This document shows, in pieces, positions 38,069-46,348 of a DNA stretch of 64,000 nucleotides. The stretch covers positions 62,001 through 126,000 of the forward strand of contig NZ_LDJO01000019.1 in the NCBI RefSeq assembly GCF_001431595.1, written 5' to 3'. Made by a program: the position numbers and the translations under genes. Position 1 is the stretch's first letter; each line of letters opens with the position of its first letter. The stretch comes from Stenotrophomonas acidaminiphila. Its GTDB lineage: Bacteria; Pseudomonadota; Gammaproteobacteria; Xanthomonadales; Xanthomonadaceae. Below the pieces are notes generated by a model. The model made no database searches. It was not told where the DNA came from and saw nothing but the letters and a program-made list of their open reading frames with translations.

Positions 38069-38911
38069 TCAGCCGAACCTGCCGGTGATGTAGTCCTCGG
38101 TCTGCTGCCGGGACGGGTTGGAGAAGATCACGTCGGTGCGGTCGTGCTCGATCAGGTCGCCCAGGTACATGAAGGCGGTGTAGTCGGACACGCGCGCGGC
38201 CTGCTGCATGTTGTGGGTGACGATGGCGATGGTGTAGTCGTTCTTGAGTTCCTCGACCAGCTGCTCGATGCGGCTGGTGGAGATCGGGTCCAGCGCCGAG
38301 GTCGGTTCGTCCAGCAGCAGCACGTCGGGCTTGAGCGCCACCGCGCGGGCGATGCACAGGCGCTGCTGCTGGCCGCCGGACAGGCCCAGCGCGCTCTGGC
38401 CCAGCTTGTCCTTGACCTCGTCCCACAGCGCGCCCTGGCGCAGCGCGTGCTCGACGCGGTCGGCCATGTCGGCCTTGGACAGCTTCTCGTGGTGGCGGAT
38501 GCCGTAGGCCACGTTCTCGAAGATGGTCATCGGGAACGGCACCGGCTTCTGGAACACCATGCCGACCTTGGAGCGCAGGCGGTTCATCGGGTACTTCGGC
38601 GAGAGGATGTTCTCGCCGTCAAGCAGTACTTCGCCGCGGGCTTCGAGCTTGGGGTACAGCGCGTAGATGCGGTTGAAGATACGCAGCAGGGTGGACTTGC
38701 CGCAGCCGGACGGCCCGATCAGCGCGGTGACGCGCTTTTCCGGGATTTCCAGGTTGATGTTCTTCAACGCATGGAACTGGCCGTAGTAGAAGTCCAGGCC
38801 GCGCGCGGCGAGCTTGACCGGTGCCGGGGTCTGCAGGTCCTGGTGCGCGGAGGGCACGGCGATGCGCTGCATCGGCACGGCATTGGTGAGGTCGTTCATG
38901 GGCAGGTCCAT
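38069..38911 (-). CDS. pstB: phosphate ABC transporter ATP-binding protein PstB
   Basis: PstB powers high-affinity phosphate import. The 280 residues carry Walker [10 protein letters not shown] near residue 66, the ABC signature LSGGQQQR near 175, Walker [14 protein letters not shown] and the switch His in IVTHNMQQA. The core begins at about residue 32; the first 30 residues are variable. Two starts are possible, 38911 and 38899 (MNDLTNAV), neither with a strong ribosome site. It lies 22 bases after pstA. Confidence 0.97.
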   Translation of the reverse strand: MDLPMNDLTNAVPMQRIAVPSAHQDLQTPAPVKLAARGLDFYYGQFHALKNINLEIPEKRVTALIGPSGCGKSTLLRIFNRIYALYPKLEARGEVLLDGENILSPKYPMNRLRSKVGMVFQKPVPFPMTIFENVAYGIRHHEKLSKADMADRVEHALRQGALWDEVKDKLGQSALGLSGGQQQRLCIARAVALKPDVLLLDEPTSALDPISTSRIEQLVEELKNDYTIAIVTHNMQQAARVSDYTAFMYLGDLIEHDRTDVIFSNPSRQQTEDYITGRFG

Positions 38912-38933
38912 GGAAGGAAGTCGGTCGTTCGGA

Positions 38934-39806
38934 TCAGTCGTTCGAGATGCGGTTGCGCAGCAGCAGGCCGCGCGCGGACAGGCTGACCAGCAGCACGAAC
39001 ACGGTCAGCACCAGGGCGCCGGCCCAGGCCAGCACCTGCCACGATTCATAGGGGCTGCCGGCGAACTGGTTCATCACCACCGGCACCGAGGCCATCGGCT
39101 GGAACACGTTGCTGTTCCAGTACTGGTTGCCGAAGGCGGTGAACAGCAGCGGCGCGGTCTCGCCGCTGATTCTTGCCAGGGCGAGCAGGATGCCGGTGAC
39201 GATGCCGGCCATGGCGCTGCGGTACAGCACCTGCACGATCACCTTCCACTGCGGCACGCCCAGCGCCAGCGCCGCCTCGCGCATCTGCACCGGCACCAGC
39301 CGCAGCATCTCGTCGGTGGTGCGGATGACCACCGGCAGCACGATGAAGGCCAGCGACAGCGCGCCGGCGAAGGCCGAGAAGTTGCCGCCGGTCTGCATCA
39401 CGTACAGGGTGTAGACGAACAGGCCCAGCACGATCGACGGCGCCGACAACAGGATGTCGTTGACGAAGCGCACCACCGTGCCGGCCTTGCGCGCATTGCC
39501 GTACTCGGCCAGCCAGGTGCCGGCGGCCACGCCCAGCGGGGTGCCGATGGCGATGGCCAGGGCGCACATCACCGCGCTGCCGAAGAAGGCGTTGAGCAGG
39601 CCGCCTTCCTGCATCGGTGGCGGCGTCATCCTGGTGAACAGGTCCAGGTTGATGCCCGGCAGGCCCTTGGACAGCAGGGTCCACAGGATCCAGCCCAGGA
39701 ACAGCAGGCCGAACGCGGCGGTGGCACAGGCCATCAGCAGCGCGGCGCCGTTGACGATGCGGCGGCGCAGGTACAGCGCGTCGCTGGTTTTCATGGCGGC
39801 GGACAT
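38934..39806 (-). CDS. pstA: phosphate ABC transporter permease PstA
   Basis: One of the two membrane channels of the Pst importer. The 290 residues have six predicted helices and the EAA loop that docks on Pst[21 protein letters not shown] near residue 190, followed by [17 protein letters not shown]. The start [11 protein letters not shown] overlaps the pstC stop by one base (TGATG), so translation is coupled. A longer reading upstream lies wholly inside pstC and is rejected. Confidence 0.96.
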   Translation of the reverse strand: MSAAMKTSDALYLRRRIVNGAALLMACATAAFGLLFLGWILWTLLSKGLPGINLDLFTRMTPPPMQEGGLLNAFFGSAVMCALAIAIGTPLGVAAGTWLAEYGNARKAGTVVRFVNDILLSAPSIVLGLFVYTLYVMQTGGNFSAFAGALSLAFIVLPVVIRTTDEMLRLVPVQMREAALALGVPQWKVIVQVLYRSAMAGIVTGILLALARISGETAPLLFTAFGNQYWNSNVFQPMASVPVVMNQFAGSPYESWQVLAWAGALVLTVFVLLVSLSARGLLLRNRISND

Positions 39807-40774
39807 CAGTTGCCCTCCTTGCGGGACAGGCGCAGCAGCATCAGGCGGGCGATGGCGAGCACCACGAAGGTGACGATGAACAGCACGAAGCCCAGCAGCA
39901 GCAACGCCGAGCGGTAGGTTTCGGTGGCTTCGCCGAAATCGTTGGCGATCAGTGCGGCGATGGTGGTGCCCGGCTCCAGCAGCGACGGCGTCAGGCGCAC
40001 GCTGTTGCCGATCACGAAGGCCACGGCCATGGTCTCGCCGAGGGCGCGGCCGAGGCCGAGGAAGATGCCGCCGATCACCGCCGAGCGGGTGTAGGGCAGG
40101 ACGATGTCCCAGCTCACTTCCCACTTGGTCGAGCCCAGCGCGTAGGCCGACTCCTTCAGGCGGGTCGGCACGGTGAGGAACACCTCGCGCATCACCGAGG
40201 AGATGAAGGGGATCACCATGATCGCCAGCACGAAGCCGGCGGTGAGCATGCCGATGCCCAGCGGCGGGCCCTGGAACAGCACGCCGATCACCGGCAGTTC
40301 GCCCAGGTGGTCATTTAGGAACGGGGTGACGTACTCGGTCATCACCGGCACCAGCACGAACAGGCCCCACATGCCGTAGATGATCGAGGGAATGCCGGCC
40401 AGCAGCTCGATGGCGGTGCCGACCGGGCCGCGCAGCCAGCGAGGGGCGACTTCGGTCAGGAAGAAGGCGATGCCGAAGCTGACCGGCACCGCGATCAGCA
40501 TGGCGATGACGGCGGTGACGATGGTGCCGTAGATCGGCGCCAGCGCGCCGAACCGGTTTTCGACCGGGTTCCAGTCGGCGGTGTAGAAGAAGCTCAGCCC
40601 CTGTTCCTGCAGGGCATGGCGTCCGCCCCACAGCATCGACAGCGCGGCGCAGGCCAGTGCGGTGAGCACCAGCACCACGGTGACGATCAGGAACCCGCGG
40701 AACAGGCGGTCGTTGCGTGCGTCGCGCTGGTCGCGCGTGCTGGGCAGTGCAAGGGACGATGCGGTGGCGTTCAT
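39806..40774 (-). CDS. pstC: phosphate ABC transporter permease PstC
   Basis: The partner channel of PstA. The 322 residues have an N-terminal helix after a polar start, a periplasmic loop, and the transmembrane core with YGMWGLFVLVPVM and the EAA loop KESAYALGSTKWEVSWDIVLPY near residue 215-235. It is 89 bases downstream of the lipoprotein pstS and one base overlapped with pstA. Length matches E. coli PstC (319). Confidence 0.96.
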   Translation of the reverse strand: MNATASSLALPSTRDQRDARNDRLFRGFLIVTVVLVLTALACAALSMLWGGRHALQEQGLSFFYTADWNPVENRFGALAPIYGTIVTAVIAMLIAVPVSFGIAFFLTEVAPRWLRGPVGTAIELLAGIPSIIYGMWGLFVLVPVMTEYVTPFLNDHLGELPVIGVLFQGPPLGIGMLTAGFVLAIMVIPFISSVMREVFLTVPTRLKESAYALGSTKWEVSWDIVLPYTRSAVIGGIFLGLGRALGETMAVAFVIGNSVRLTPSLLEPGTTIAALIANDFGEATETYRSALLLLGFVLFIVTFVVLAIARLMLLRLSRKEGN

Positions 40775-40863
40775 GGCTGCGGCATGGCCTGAGGGGGAGG
40801 GTGGCGGGAGGTGGAGCGGAACGCCGCGCGTGGTGGGCGCGGCGTCCTTTCACGGGGTCCCGG

Positions 40864-41949
40864 TCACTTGAACTCGCTGGCCCAGTAGCCCTCGATCTGG
40901 GTCACCAGTTCGGCAGGCAGCGGCACGTAATGCAGGTCGTTGGCCTGCTGCCGGCCGTTCTCGAACGCCCACTTGAAGAACGCCAGCGTGTCCTGGTTGC
41001 GCTTGGCATCCTTGGGCTGCTTGCGCATCAGCATGAAGTTGGTGGCGGTGATCGGCCAGGCGTTGGCGCCCGGGGCATTGGTGATGACCAGGTTGAAGTC
41101 CCTGGCGCTGGCCCAGTCGGCGCTGGCGGCCGCGGCGGCGAAGGTCTCGGCGGTCGGCTGCACCCAGTTGCCGGCGGCGTTCTGCATCGACGCGTACGGC
41201 ATGTTGTTCTGCAGCGCATAGGCCAGCTCGACGTAGCCCAGCGAGCCCTTGATCTGCTGCACGTAGGAGGCGACGCCTTCGTTGCCCTTGCCGCCGACGC
41301 CGTCCGGCCACTGCACCGAGGTGCCTTCGCCGACCTTGTCCTTCCACTCGCCGCTGACCTTGGACAGGTAGTTGGAGAAGTTGAAGGTGGTGCCCGAGCC
41401 GTCGGAGCGGTGCACCAGGGTGATCTTGGTGGCGGGCAGGGCCACGCCGGGGTTGGCGGCGGCGATGGCCGCGTCGTTCCAGGTCCTGATCTTGCCCAGG
41501 AAGATGTCGGCCAGCAGCGCGCCGCTCAGGCGCAGCTGGCCCGGCTGCAGGCCTTCCAGGTTGACCACCGGGACCACGCCGCCGATCGCCGACGGGAACT
41601 GGCCCAAGCCGGCCTGCGCCAGCTCCTCGGAGGACAGCGGCTTGTCGGACGAGCCGAAATCCACGGTGCCGGCCTTGATCTGGGCGATGCCGCCACCCGA
41701 GCCGATGGACTGGTAGTTGATCCTGGCGCCGGTGGCGGCGTTGTAGTCGGCCGACCACTTGGAGACCAGCGGGAAGATGAACGAGGCGCCGGCACCGGAG
41801 ATCTCGGCGGCGACCTTGTCGCCGGCGGCCGGTGCCGCTGCCGTTGCGGCCGACTGGCCGCTGCTGGTGTCGCTGCCGCCGCCGCAGGCCGACAGGCCCA
41901 GCGCGATGGCCAGGGAAAGGGCGGCAAGGCCGGTCGTGTGCAGTTTCAT
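40864..41949 (-). CDS. pstS: phosphate-binding lipoprotein PstS (copy 1)
   Basis: The 361-residue protein binds phosphate in the periplasm and delivers it to PstCAB. The signal peptide ends in the lipobox GLSAC, so the mature protein should be lipid-anchored. Binding motifs are present: GAGASFIFPLVSKW (start of the mature domain), SIGSGGGIAQIKAGTVDFGSSD, and HRSDGSGTTFNFSNYL, which holds the Arg/Ser phosphate ligands. The start at 41949 has GGAG 8 bases upstream; the in-frame ATG at 41961 does not. It heads the pst operon behind a Pho box (42015-42032). A close paralogue without the lipobox is next to it (42134-43147). Confidence 0.96.
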   Translation of the reverse strand: MKLHTTGLAALSLAIALGLSACGGGSDTSSGQSAATAAAPAAGDKVAAEISGAGASFIFPLVSKWSADYNAATGARINYQSIGSGGGIAQIKAGTVDFGSSDKPLSSEELAQAGLGQFPSAIGGVVPVVNLEGLQPGQLRLSGALLADIFLGKIRTWNDAAIAAANPGVALPATKITLVHRSDGSGTTFNFSNYLSKVSGEWKDKVGEGTSVQWPDGVGGKGNEGVASYVQQIKGSLGYVELAYALQNNMPYASMQNAAGNWVQPTAETFAAAAASADWASARDFNLVITNAPGANAWPITATNFMLMRKQPKDAKRNQDTLAFFKWAFENGRQQANDLHYVPLPAELVTQIEGYWASEFK

Positions 41950-42014
41950 GCGGGGCTCCATGACGGGAGAAGTGCCGGCGGTGCCAGCGGATGCGGCTAT
42001 GAAATGATGTTTTT

Positions 42015-42032
42015 GTTACAGGCTGATTACAT
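42015..42032 (-). promoter_or_regulatory. Pho box upstream of pstS copy 1
   Basis: On the minus strand ATGTAAT-CAGC-CTGTAAC: two half-sites in the 11-base repeat of a PhoB box (consensus CTGTCAT), 65 bases before the pstS ATG. The fourth or fifth base in each half deviates. It lies after the terminator of pstS copy 2, as a separate promoter would need. Confidence 0.6.
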
Positions 42033-42060
42033 GGGACCGGGCGGCGGGCCGGCGCCCATG

Positions 42061-42090
42061 AAAAAAGGCGCGGATCGTTCGATCCGCGCC
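42061..42090 (-). terminator. terminator of pstS copy 2
   Basis: Minus strand GGCGCGGATC-GAAC-GATCCGCGCC followed by six T, 44 bases past the stop. It separates pstS copy 2 from the pst operon. Confidence 0.93.
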
Positions 42091-42133
42091 CGAGGCGACG
42101 AGGGAGAGAGGGACCCGCCGGCTCTTTGCCCGT

Positions 42134-43147
42134 TTACTTCAGGTTCTGCTGGTTCCAGTAGGTCTCGATCTGGCGCACCAGGGTGTCCGGCAGCGGAACG
42201 TAGTCCAGCGCCTTGGCCTGGTTCTTGCCGCTGCTGTAGACCCAGCGGAAGAAATCGGTGGTGTTCTTCAGGCTGCCCGGCTTGGAGCGCTTGCGCACCA
42301 GGATGAAGTTGGTGGCGGTGATCGGCCAGGCGTTGGCGCCCGGGGCGTTGGTGATCACCAGGTTGAAGTCGCGGGCATTGGCCCAGTCGGCGCTGGCGGC
42401 CGCGGCGGCGAAGCTGTCGTCGCTGGGCTGCACGAAGCGGCCGGCGGCGTTCTTCATCTGCGCGTAGGCCAGGCGGTTCTGCAGCGCGTAGGCCAGTTCG
42501 ACATAGCCGACGCCGCCGCGGATCTGCTTGACGTAGGCGGCCACGCCTTCATTGCCCTTGCCACCGATGCCCACCGGCCACTGCACGGTGGTGCCTTCGC
42601 CGACCTGCTTCTTCCAGTCGGCGCTGACCTTGGACAGGTAGTTGGTGTAGTTGAAGCTGGTGCCCGAACCGTCCGAGCGGTGCACGACGGTGATCTTCAG
42701 GTCGGGCAGGGCCAGGCCGGAATTCAGTGCGACGATCGCCGGATCGTTCCACTTGCTGATCTTGCCCAGGAAGATGTTGGCCAGGGTCGGGCCGTCCAGC
42801 TTCAGCGCGCCCGGCTGCAGGCCCGGCACGTTGGCCACCGGCACCACGCCGCCGATCACCGACGGGAACTGCGCCAGGCCCGAGGACGCCAGGTCTTCGG
42901 ACTTCAGCGGCGCATCGGAGGAACCGAAGTCGACGGTGCCCGCCTTGATCTGGGCGATGCCGCCGCCCGAGCCGATGGACTGGTAGTTGACCTTGTTGCC
43001 GGTGGCGGTGGCGTAGTCGGCCGACCACTTGGACATCACCGGGAAGACGAACGACGCACCTGCGCCCGTGATATCGGCGGCCTGCGCGGCCAGGGCGAAC
43101 GAGGCAATGGCGGCGCCGGTGAGCAGGCGGAGTTTGAAGGAAGACAT
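42134..43147 (-). CDS. pstS: phosphate-binding protein PstS (copy 2, soluble)
   Basis: A 337-residue paralogue of the adjacent PstS. The signal peptide ends AAQA before ADITGAGASFVFPVMSKW, with no lipobox Cys, so it should be a free periplasmic protein. Ligand motifs are kept: SIGSGGGIAQIKAGTVDFGSSD and HRSDGSGTSFNYTNYL. It has its own terminator (42061-42090) and a near-consensus Pho box upstream (43238-43255), so it is expressed apart from pstCAB-phoU yet under the same PhoB signal. High similarity along the whole length points to tandem duplication. Confidence 0.96.
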   Translation of the reverse strand: MSSFKLRLLTGAAIASFALAAQAADITGAGASFVFPVMSKWSADYATATGNKVNYQSIGSGGGIAQIKAGTVDFGSSDAPLKSEDLASSGLAQFPSVIGGVVPVANVPGLQPGALKLDGPTLANIFLGKISKWNDPAIVALNSGLALPDLKITVVHRSDGSGTSFNYTNYLSKVSADWKKQVGEGTTVQWPVGIGGKGNEGVAAYVKQIRGGVGYVELAYALQNRLAYAQMKNAAGRFVQPSDDSFAAAAASADWANARDFNLVITNAPGANAWPITATNFILVRKRSKPGSLKNTTDFFRWVYSSGKNQAKALDYVPLPDTLVRQIETYWNQQNLK

Positions 43148-43237
43148 CGCGGTGTGGCTCCTGAGGGTAATGGTGACCGGCGCTGGCCGGCAGACCGCTA
43201 TTGCAGGGGCTGTCGATGAATCTTTTGCGACCCGGCG

Positions 43238-43255
43238 ATGACGGTTCGATGACAG
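43238..43255 (-). promoter_or_regulatory. Pho box of pstS copy 2
   Basis: Minus strand CTGTCAT-CGAA-CCGTCAT: 13 of 14 half-site bases match CTGTCAT. An AAAGAT (43220-43225) 12 bases downstream may be the -10. It lies 90 bases before the pstS ATG. Confidence 0.85.
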
Positions 43256-43270
43256 GCGCTACGCTGGGTG

Positions 43271-43326
43271 CTGTCGCGCCCGCGTCATCGTGTTGTCGCA
43301 TTGCTGTCACATGATTAACGGAATCT
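43271..43326 (+). promoter_or_regulatory. four-fold PhoB half-site array before the porin gene
   Basis: GTC triplets at 43273, 43284, 43295 and 43306 lie exactly 11 bases apart in CTGTCGC, GCGTCAT, TTGTCGC and CTGTCAC: two Pho boxes in tandem. Ten bases after the last half-site stands GAATCT (43321-43326), at the position of the -10 in E. coli phoA. The array points toward the porin at 43405. Confidence 0.75.
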
Positions 43327-43404
43327 TCGCAAAACGCTTGCCCGGCGGTCGTGCTGGACGGGCGTCCACCTGAAGCCCTTCCACATCCCTTGGAGAGATC
43401 CCCG

Positions 43405-44658
43405 ATGCGTTCCCATTCGCTCGCCCTGGCAGTCGCCGCCAGCCTCGGCCTGGCCTCGGCGCCGGCCCTTGCTGCCGGTCCCGCCGTGACTCCCGCGCAG
43501 ATCGAGCAGTTGCAGGCGCAGATCGCCGCCCTGCAGGCGCAGGTGCAACAGCTGCAGACCCAGTCCGAATCGCTCCAGGCCCAGTCCGACGCGCAGTCGG
43601 AAGTGAACATCACCCAGGCGCAGGCGCTGGAATCGTCGCAGAAGACCCAGACCAACGTCGACAAGCTGGCCAAGCTGGTCAATGACAACAAGATCGGCGG
43701 CCGCATGTTCTTCGACGTCAGCAGCATCGACCAGAAGACCAACGGCAAGAAGACCGATGCCACCGGCACCGGCTTCGACGTCAAGCGCTTCTACCTGACC
43801 GTCGACCACAAGTTCAACGATATCTGGTCGGCCAACCTGACCACCGACTTCCAGTACAGCTCGGCCATCGGCAATACCGAACTGTTCATCAAGAACGCCT
43901 ATGTGCAGGGCACGTTCGACCCGGCCTTCGTGCTGAAGGTCGGTGCGGCGGGCATGCCGTGGACCGGTTACGTCGAGAAGTACTACGGCATGCGCTATGT
44001 CGAGAACACCCTGACCGACCGCCTGAAGTACGCCAACTCGGCCGACTGGGGCGCGCACGCCAGCGGCGACCTCGGCAACGGCTTCAACTACGCCGTGGCG
44101 GTGGTCAACGGTGCCGGCTACAAGAATCCGAGCCGCAGCAAGGGCGTGGACGTGGAAGGCCGCCTGGCGTGGGAGATCACGCCCGAGTTCGCGGTCGCCG
44201 TTGGCGGTTACAGCGGCTACCTGGGCCAGGAGAAGCAGAACAACGACGCCGAGAAGCGTTACAGCCGCGGCGACGTGATGGTGGCCTATGCCGGCCCGAT
44301 GTTCCGCCTGGGTGGCGAGTACTTCACCGCCAAGAACCTGGGACAGGTGCAGCAGACGGCAGTGCCGGCGGTCAGCGACAAGGCCACGGGCTGGTCGCTG
44401 TGGAGCAGCGTGCGCCTGGCGCAGACCGCCAATGGCGACGTCAGCGTGTTCGGCCGCTACGACAAGACCGACACCAGCAAGACGCTCAACCCGTTCCGCG
44501 AGGACACGTACTGGAACGTCGGCGTCGAGTACCCGGTGCTGAAGAACTTCAAGCTGGCCGCGGTGTACAAGGACACCGACGCCACCGTGGGTTCGCTGGC
44601 CAGCCCGTCGCAGACCAAGACCAAGGAACTGGGCATCTGGGGCGACCTGAAGTTCTGA
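43405..44658 (+). CDS. OprP/OprO-family porin, probably phosphate-selective
   Basis: The 417-residue outer membrane protein has a Sec signal peptide (ending APALAAG), then a Gln-rich coiled coil (about residues 33-80, heptads of the type LQAQIAALQAQVQQL) that should hold a trimer, then a beta barrel starting with GGRMFFDVS and ending in Phe (WGDLKF). This layout equals Pseudomonas OprP/OprO and polyphosphate/phosphate porins (Porin_O_P). GGAGAG precedes the ATG. It is divergent from pstS copy 2, and tandem Pho boxes lie in the shared region, so the phosphate role is inferred mainly from context; the anion-binding loop residues were not checked. Confidence 0.9.
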   Translation: MRSHSLALAVAASLGLASAPALAAGPAVTPAQIEQLQAQIAALQAQVQQLQTQSESLQAQSDAQSEVNITQAQALESSQKTQTNVDKLAKLVNDNKIGGRMFFDVSSIDQKTNGKKTDATGTGFDVKRFYLTVDHKFNDIWSANLTTDFQYSSAIGNTELFIKNAYVQGTFDPAFVLKVGAAGMPWTGYVEKYYGMRYVENTLTDRLKYANSADWGAHASGDLGNGFNYAVAVVNGAGYKNPSRSKGVDVEGRLAWEITPEFAVAVGGYSGYLGQEKQNNDAEKRYSRGDVMVAYAGPMFRLGGEYFTAKNLGQVQQTAVPAVSDKATGWSLWSSVRLAQTANGDVSVFGRYDKTDTSKTLNPFREDTYWNVGVEYPVLKNFKLAAVYKDTDATVGSLASPSQTKTKELGIWGDLKF

Positions 44659-44684
44659 GGTCAGGCACCACGCCACAGGCACAC

Positions 44685-44717
44685 GACGGCGGGCTTCGGC
44701 CCGCCGTCTTCGTTTCC
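44685..44717 (+). terminator. terminator of the porin gene
   Basis: GACGGCGGGC (44685-44694), TTCG loop, GCCCGCCGTC (44699-44708), then TTCGTTT. A very stable UUCG-type stem, 26 bases after the stop. Confidence 0.88.
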
Positions 44718-44723
44718 GGCAAG

Positions 44724-45276
44724 CGGCCCGCAGCAGTGGATCGGCATCATCGGGGTCGATGCCGCGCCCGCGGCTGGCCCTGCCGCCGCATCAGGCGACG
44801 GTCTTGTCCCTGTAATGGCACAGGTCGCGGATGACGCACTGCGGACAGTCCGGCTTGCGTGCCGGCCCGCAGCGACGGATCGGCGCCATTGGGTCGATGC
44901 CGCGCCCGCGGCTGGCCCTGCCGCCGCATCAGGCGACGGTCTTGTCCTTGTAGTGGCACAGGTCGCGGATGACGCACTGCGGGCAGTCCGGCTTGCGCGC
45001 CGGCCCGCAGCGACGGATCGGCGTCATCGGGTCGATGCCGCGCCCGCGGCCGGCCCTGCCGCCGCCTCAGGCGATGGTCTTGTCCTTGAAGTGGCACAGG
45101 TCGCGGATCACGCACTGCGGGCAATCCGGCTTGCGCGCCGGCCCGCAGCGACGGATCGGCGCCATTGGGTCGATGCCGCGCCCGCGGCCGGCCCTGCCGC
45201 CGCCTCAGGCGATGGTCTTGTCCTTGAAGTGGCACAGGTCGCGGATCACGCACTGCGGGCAATCCGGTTTGCGTGC
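44724..45276 (-). repeat. four tandem copies (138 bp) of the nth 3' end plus a 66-base spacer
   Basis: Copies at 45139-45276 (gene end), 45001-45138, 44863-45000 and 44724-44862 (139 bases, one indel). Each is 72 bases encoding the last 23 residues and stop of Nth, then a 66-base spacer; stops lie at 45205, 45067, 44929 and 44791. Since 138 is a multiple of three and the spacer has no stop, the copies are in one frame. The second copy encodes the same peptide as the gene; the two distal ones differ only by Phe to Tyr, Ile to Val and, in the last, Lys to Arg, with all three Cys kept. The array ends with a spacer, as at parC. Confidence 0.95.
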
Positions 45277-45990
45277 CTTGCACACATAACGTCCATGCAG
45301 GATCAGCCAATGATGCGCATCCTGCAGGAACTCCCCCGGAATCACCTTCAGCAGGCCATCCTCCACCGCGCGCACGTCCTTGCCCGGCGCCAGCCCGGTG
45401 CGGTTGGAGACGCGGAAGATATGGGTGTCCACCGCCATGGTCGGTTCGCCGAAGGCGGTGTTGAGCACCACGTTGGCGGTCTTGCGGCCGACCCCGGGCA
45501 GGGCTTCCAGTGCTGCGCGGTCGGCGGGCACTTCGCCGCCGTGCTTCTCGACCAGGATCGCGCAGGCGGCGATCACGTTCCTGGCCTTGGCATTGAACAG
45601 GCCGATGGTGGAGATGTAGGGCTTCAGCCCGTCCTCGCCCAGGGCGAGGATGGCCTGCGCGGTATTGGCCACCGGGAACAACTTGCGGGTCGCCTTGTTC
45701 ACGCCGACGTCGGTGGCCTGCGCCGACAGCGTCACCGCCACCAGCAGTTCGAACGGCGTGCGGTACTCCAGCTCGGTGGTCGGGTGCGGATTCAGTTCGC
45801 GCAGGCGGGTGAACATCTCGCGCACTTCCGCGCCGTTCATGCGCCTGGCGCGGGACGCGCGCGCGACCGGGCGGGATGCCGGTGCCGGGCGTGGGTGCCT
45901 GGTCTTCGCCGCGGTCTCCGCATCGGCCCGGGGCGTGGCCCCCGCCTTGGCCCGGACGCGGGGTGTCGCCGGCTTCGTCGGCTGCGTCAT
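45205..45990 (-). CDS. nth: endonuclease III (DNA glycosylase/AP lyase)
   Basis: Nth removes oxidised pyrimidines and cuts abasic sites. The core from residue 51 (MNGAEVREMFTRLRELNPHP) matches E. coli Nth (211 residues) to the end: the helix-hairpin-helix LPGVGRKTANVVLN with the catalytic Lys, the catalytic Asp in VDTHIFRVSNR, and the C-terminal 4Fe-4S cluster motif C-x6-C-x2-C-x5-C (from VCKARKPDC to DLC). A basic Ala/Pro/Arg-rich extension of 50 residues precedes it. The long start at 45990 has GAGG and overlaps the upstream gene by 4 bases; the short start at 45840 has only AGGCGC. The cluster-coding 3' end is repeated three more times downstream. Confidence 0.95.
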   Translation of the reverse strand: MTQPTKPATPRVRAKAGATPRADAETAAKTRHPRPAPASRPVARASRARRMNGAEVREMFTRLRELNPHPTTELEYRTPFELLVAVTLSAQATDVGVNKATRKLFPVANTAQAILALGEDGLKPYISTIGLFNAKARNVIAACAILVEKHGGEVPADRAALEALPGVGRKTANVVLNTAFGEPTMAVDTHIFRVSNRTGLAPGKDVRAVEDGLLKVIPGEFLQDAHHWLILHGRYVCKARKPDCPQCVIRDLCHFKDKTIA

Positions 45991-46337
45991 GGCTGCCTCG
46001 CCTTTGCCTGGGCACGGGCCAGGATGGCCGCCGCGGCCGGGGGCAGGGCGGGCTTGCGGTCCGGGGCCGGTGGCGGTGCGCGGCGTGCCTCGCGCTCGGC
46101 GGCGCGGCGCGCCAGGCGCACGGCGCGGGCGCGGTAGCGCGCGCGCGCGGCCCAGGCCGTGCGCAGGCGCTGCTGGGCCTGCGCCAGCCGTTGCGGCAGG
46201 TCCGGGTGCCGCGGGTCCAGCGCCGCGTCGCCGGGCTGTGGCGCGTAGTCCATCAGGCCTGCGTCCAGTGCGGCGTCCAGGTCGTCGTCCAGCACGTACT
46301 GCAGCAGTTGCCGGGGGGATGCGGAGGGAGCGTGCAT
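45987..46337 (-). CDS. small Arg/Ala-rich protein of unknown function
   Basis: A 116-residue protein beginning MHAPSASPRQLLQYVLDDDLDAALDAGLMDY and continuing as a long, probably helical, Arg/Ala/Gln-rich stretch (RLAQAQQRLRTAWAARARYR) to a Pro/Ala end. No signal peptide, Cys or metal motif. I do not recognise the family. It lies 11 bases after the enoyl-CoA hydratase gene and overlaps nth by 4 bases (ATGA), so it is translated with nth; a role in DNA repair is only a guess from this coupling. GC-rich DNA makes false ORFs common, but the tight fit between two real genes supports it. Confidence 0.72.
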   Translation of the reverse strand: MHAPSASPRQLLQYVLDDDLDAALDAGLMDYAPQPGDAALDPRHPDLPQRLAQAQQRLRTAWAARARYRARAVRLARRAAEREARRAPPPAPDRKPALPPAAAAILARAQAKARQP

Positions 46338-46348
46338 CACGGCGCGGG

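Noticed and set aside
44747-46015. A 422-codon minus-strand ORF and a 440-codon plus-strand ORF with repeated peptides over the nth array
   Set aside because: Both are shadows created by the 138-bp repeats and by GC-rich third positions; the frame of nth has clear protein homology and the others are Arg/Ala/Pro-rich with no known domain.
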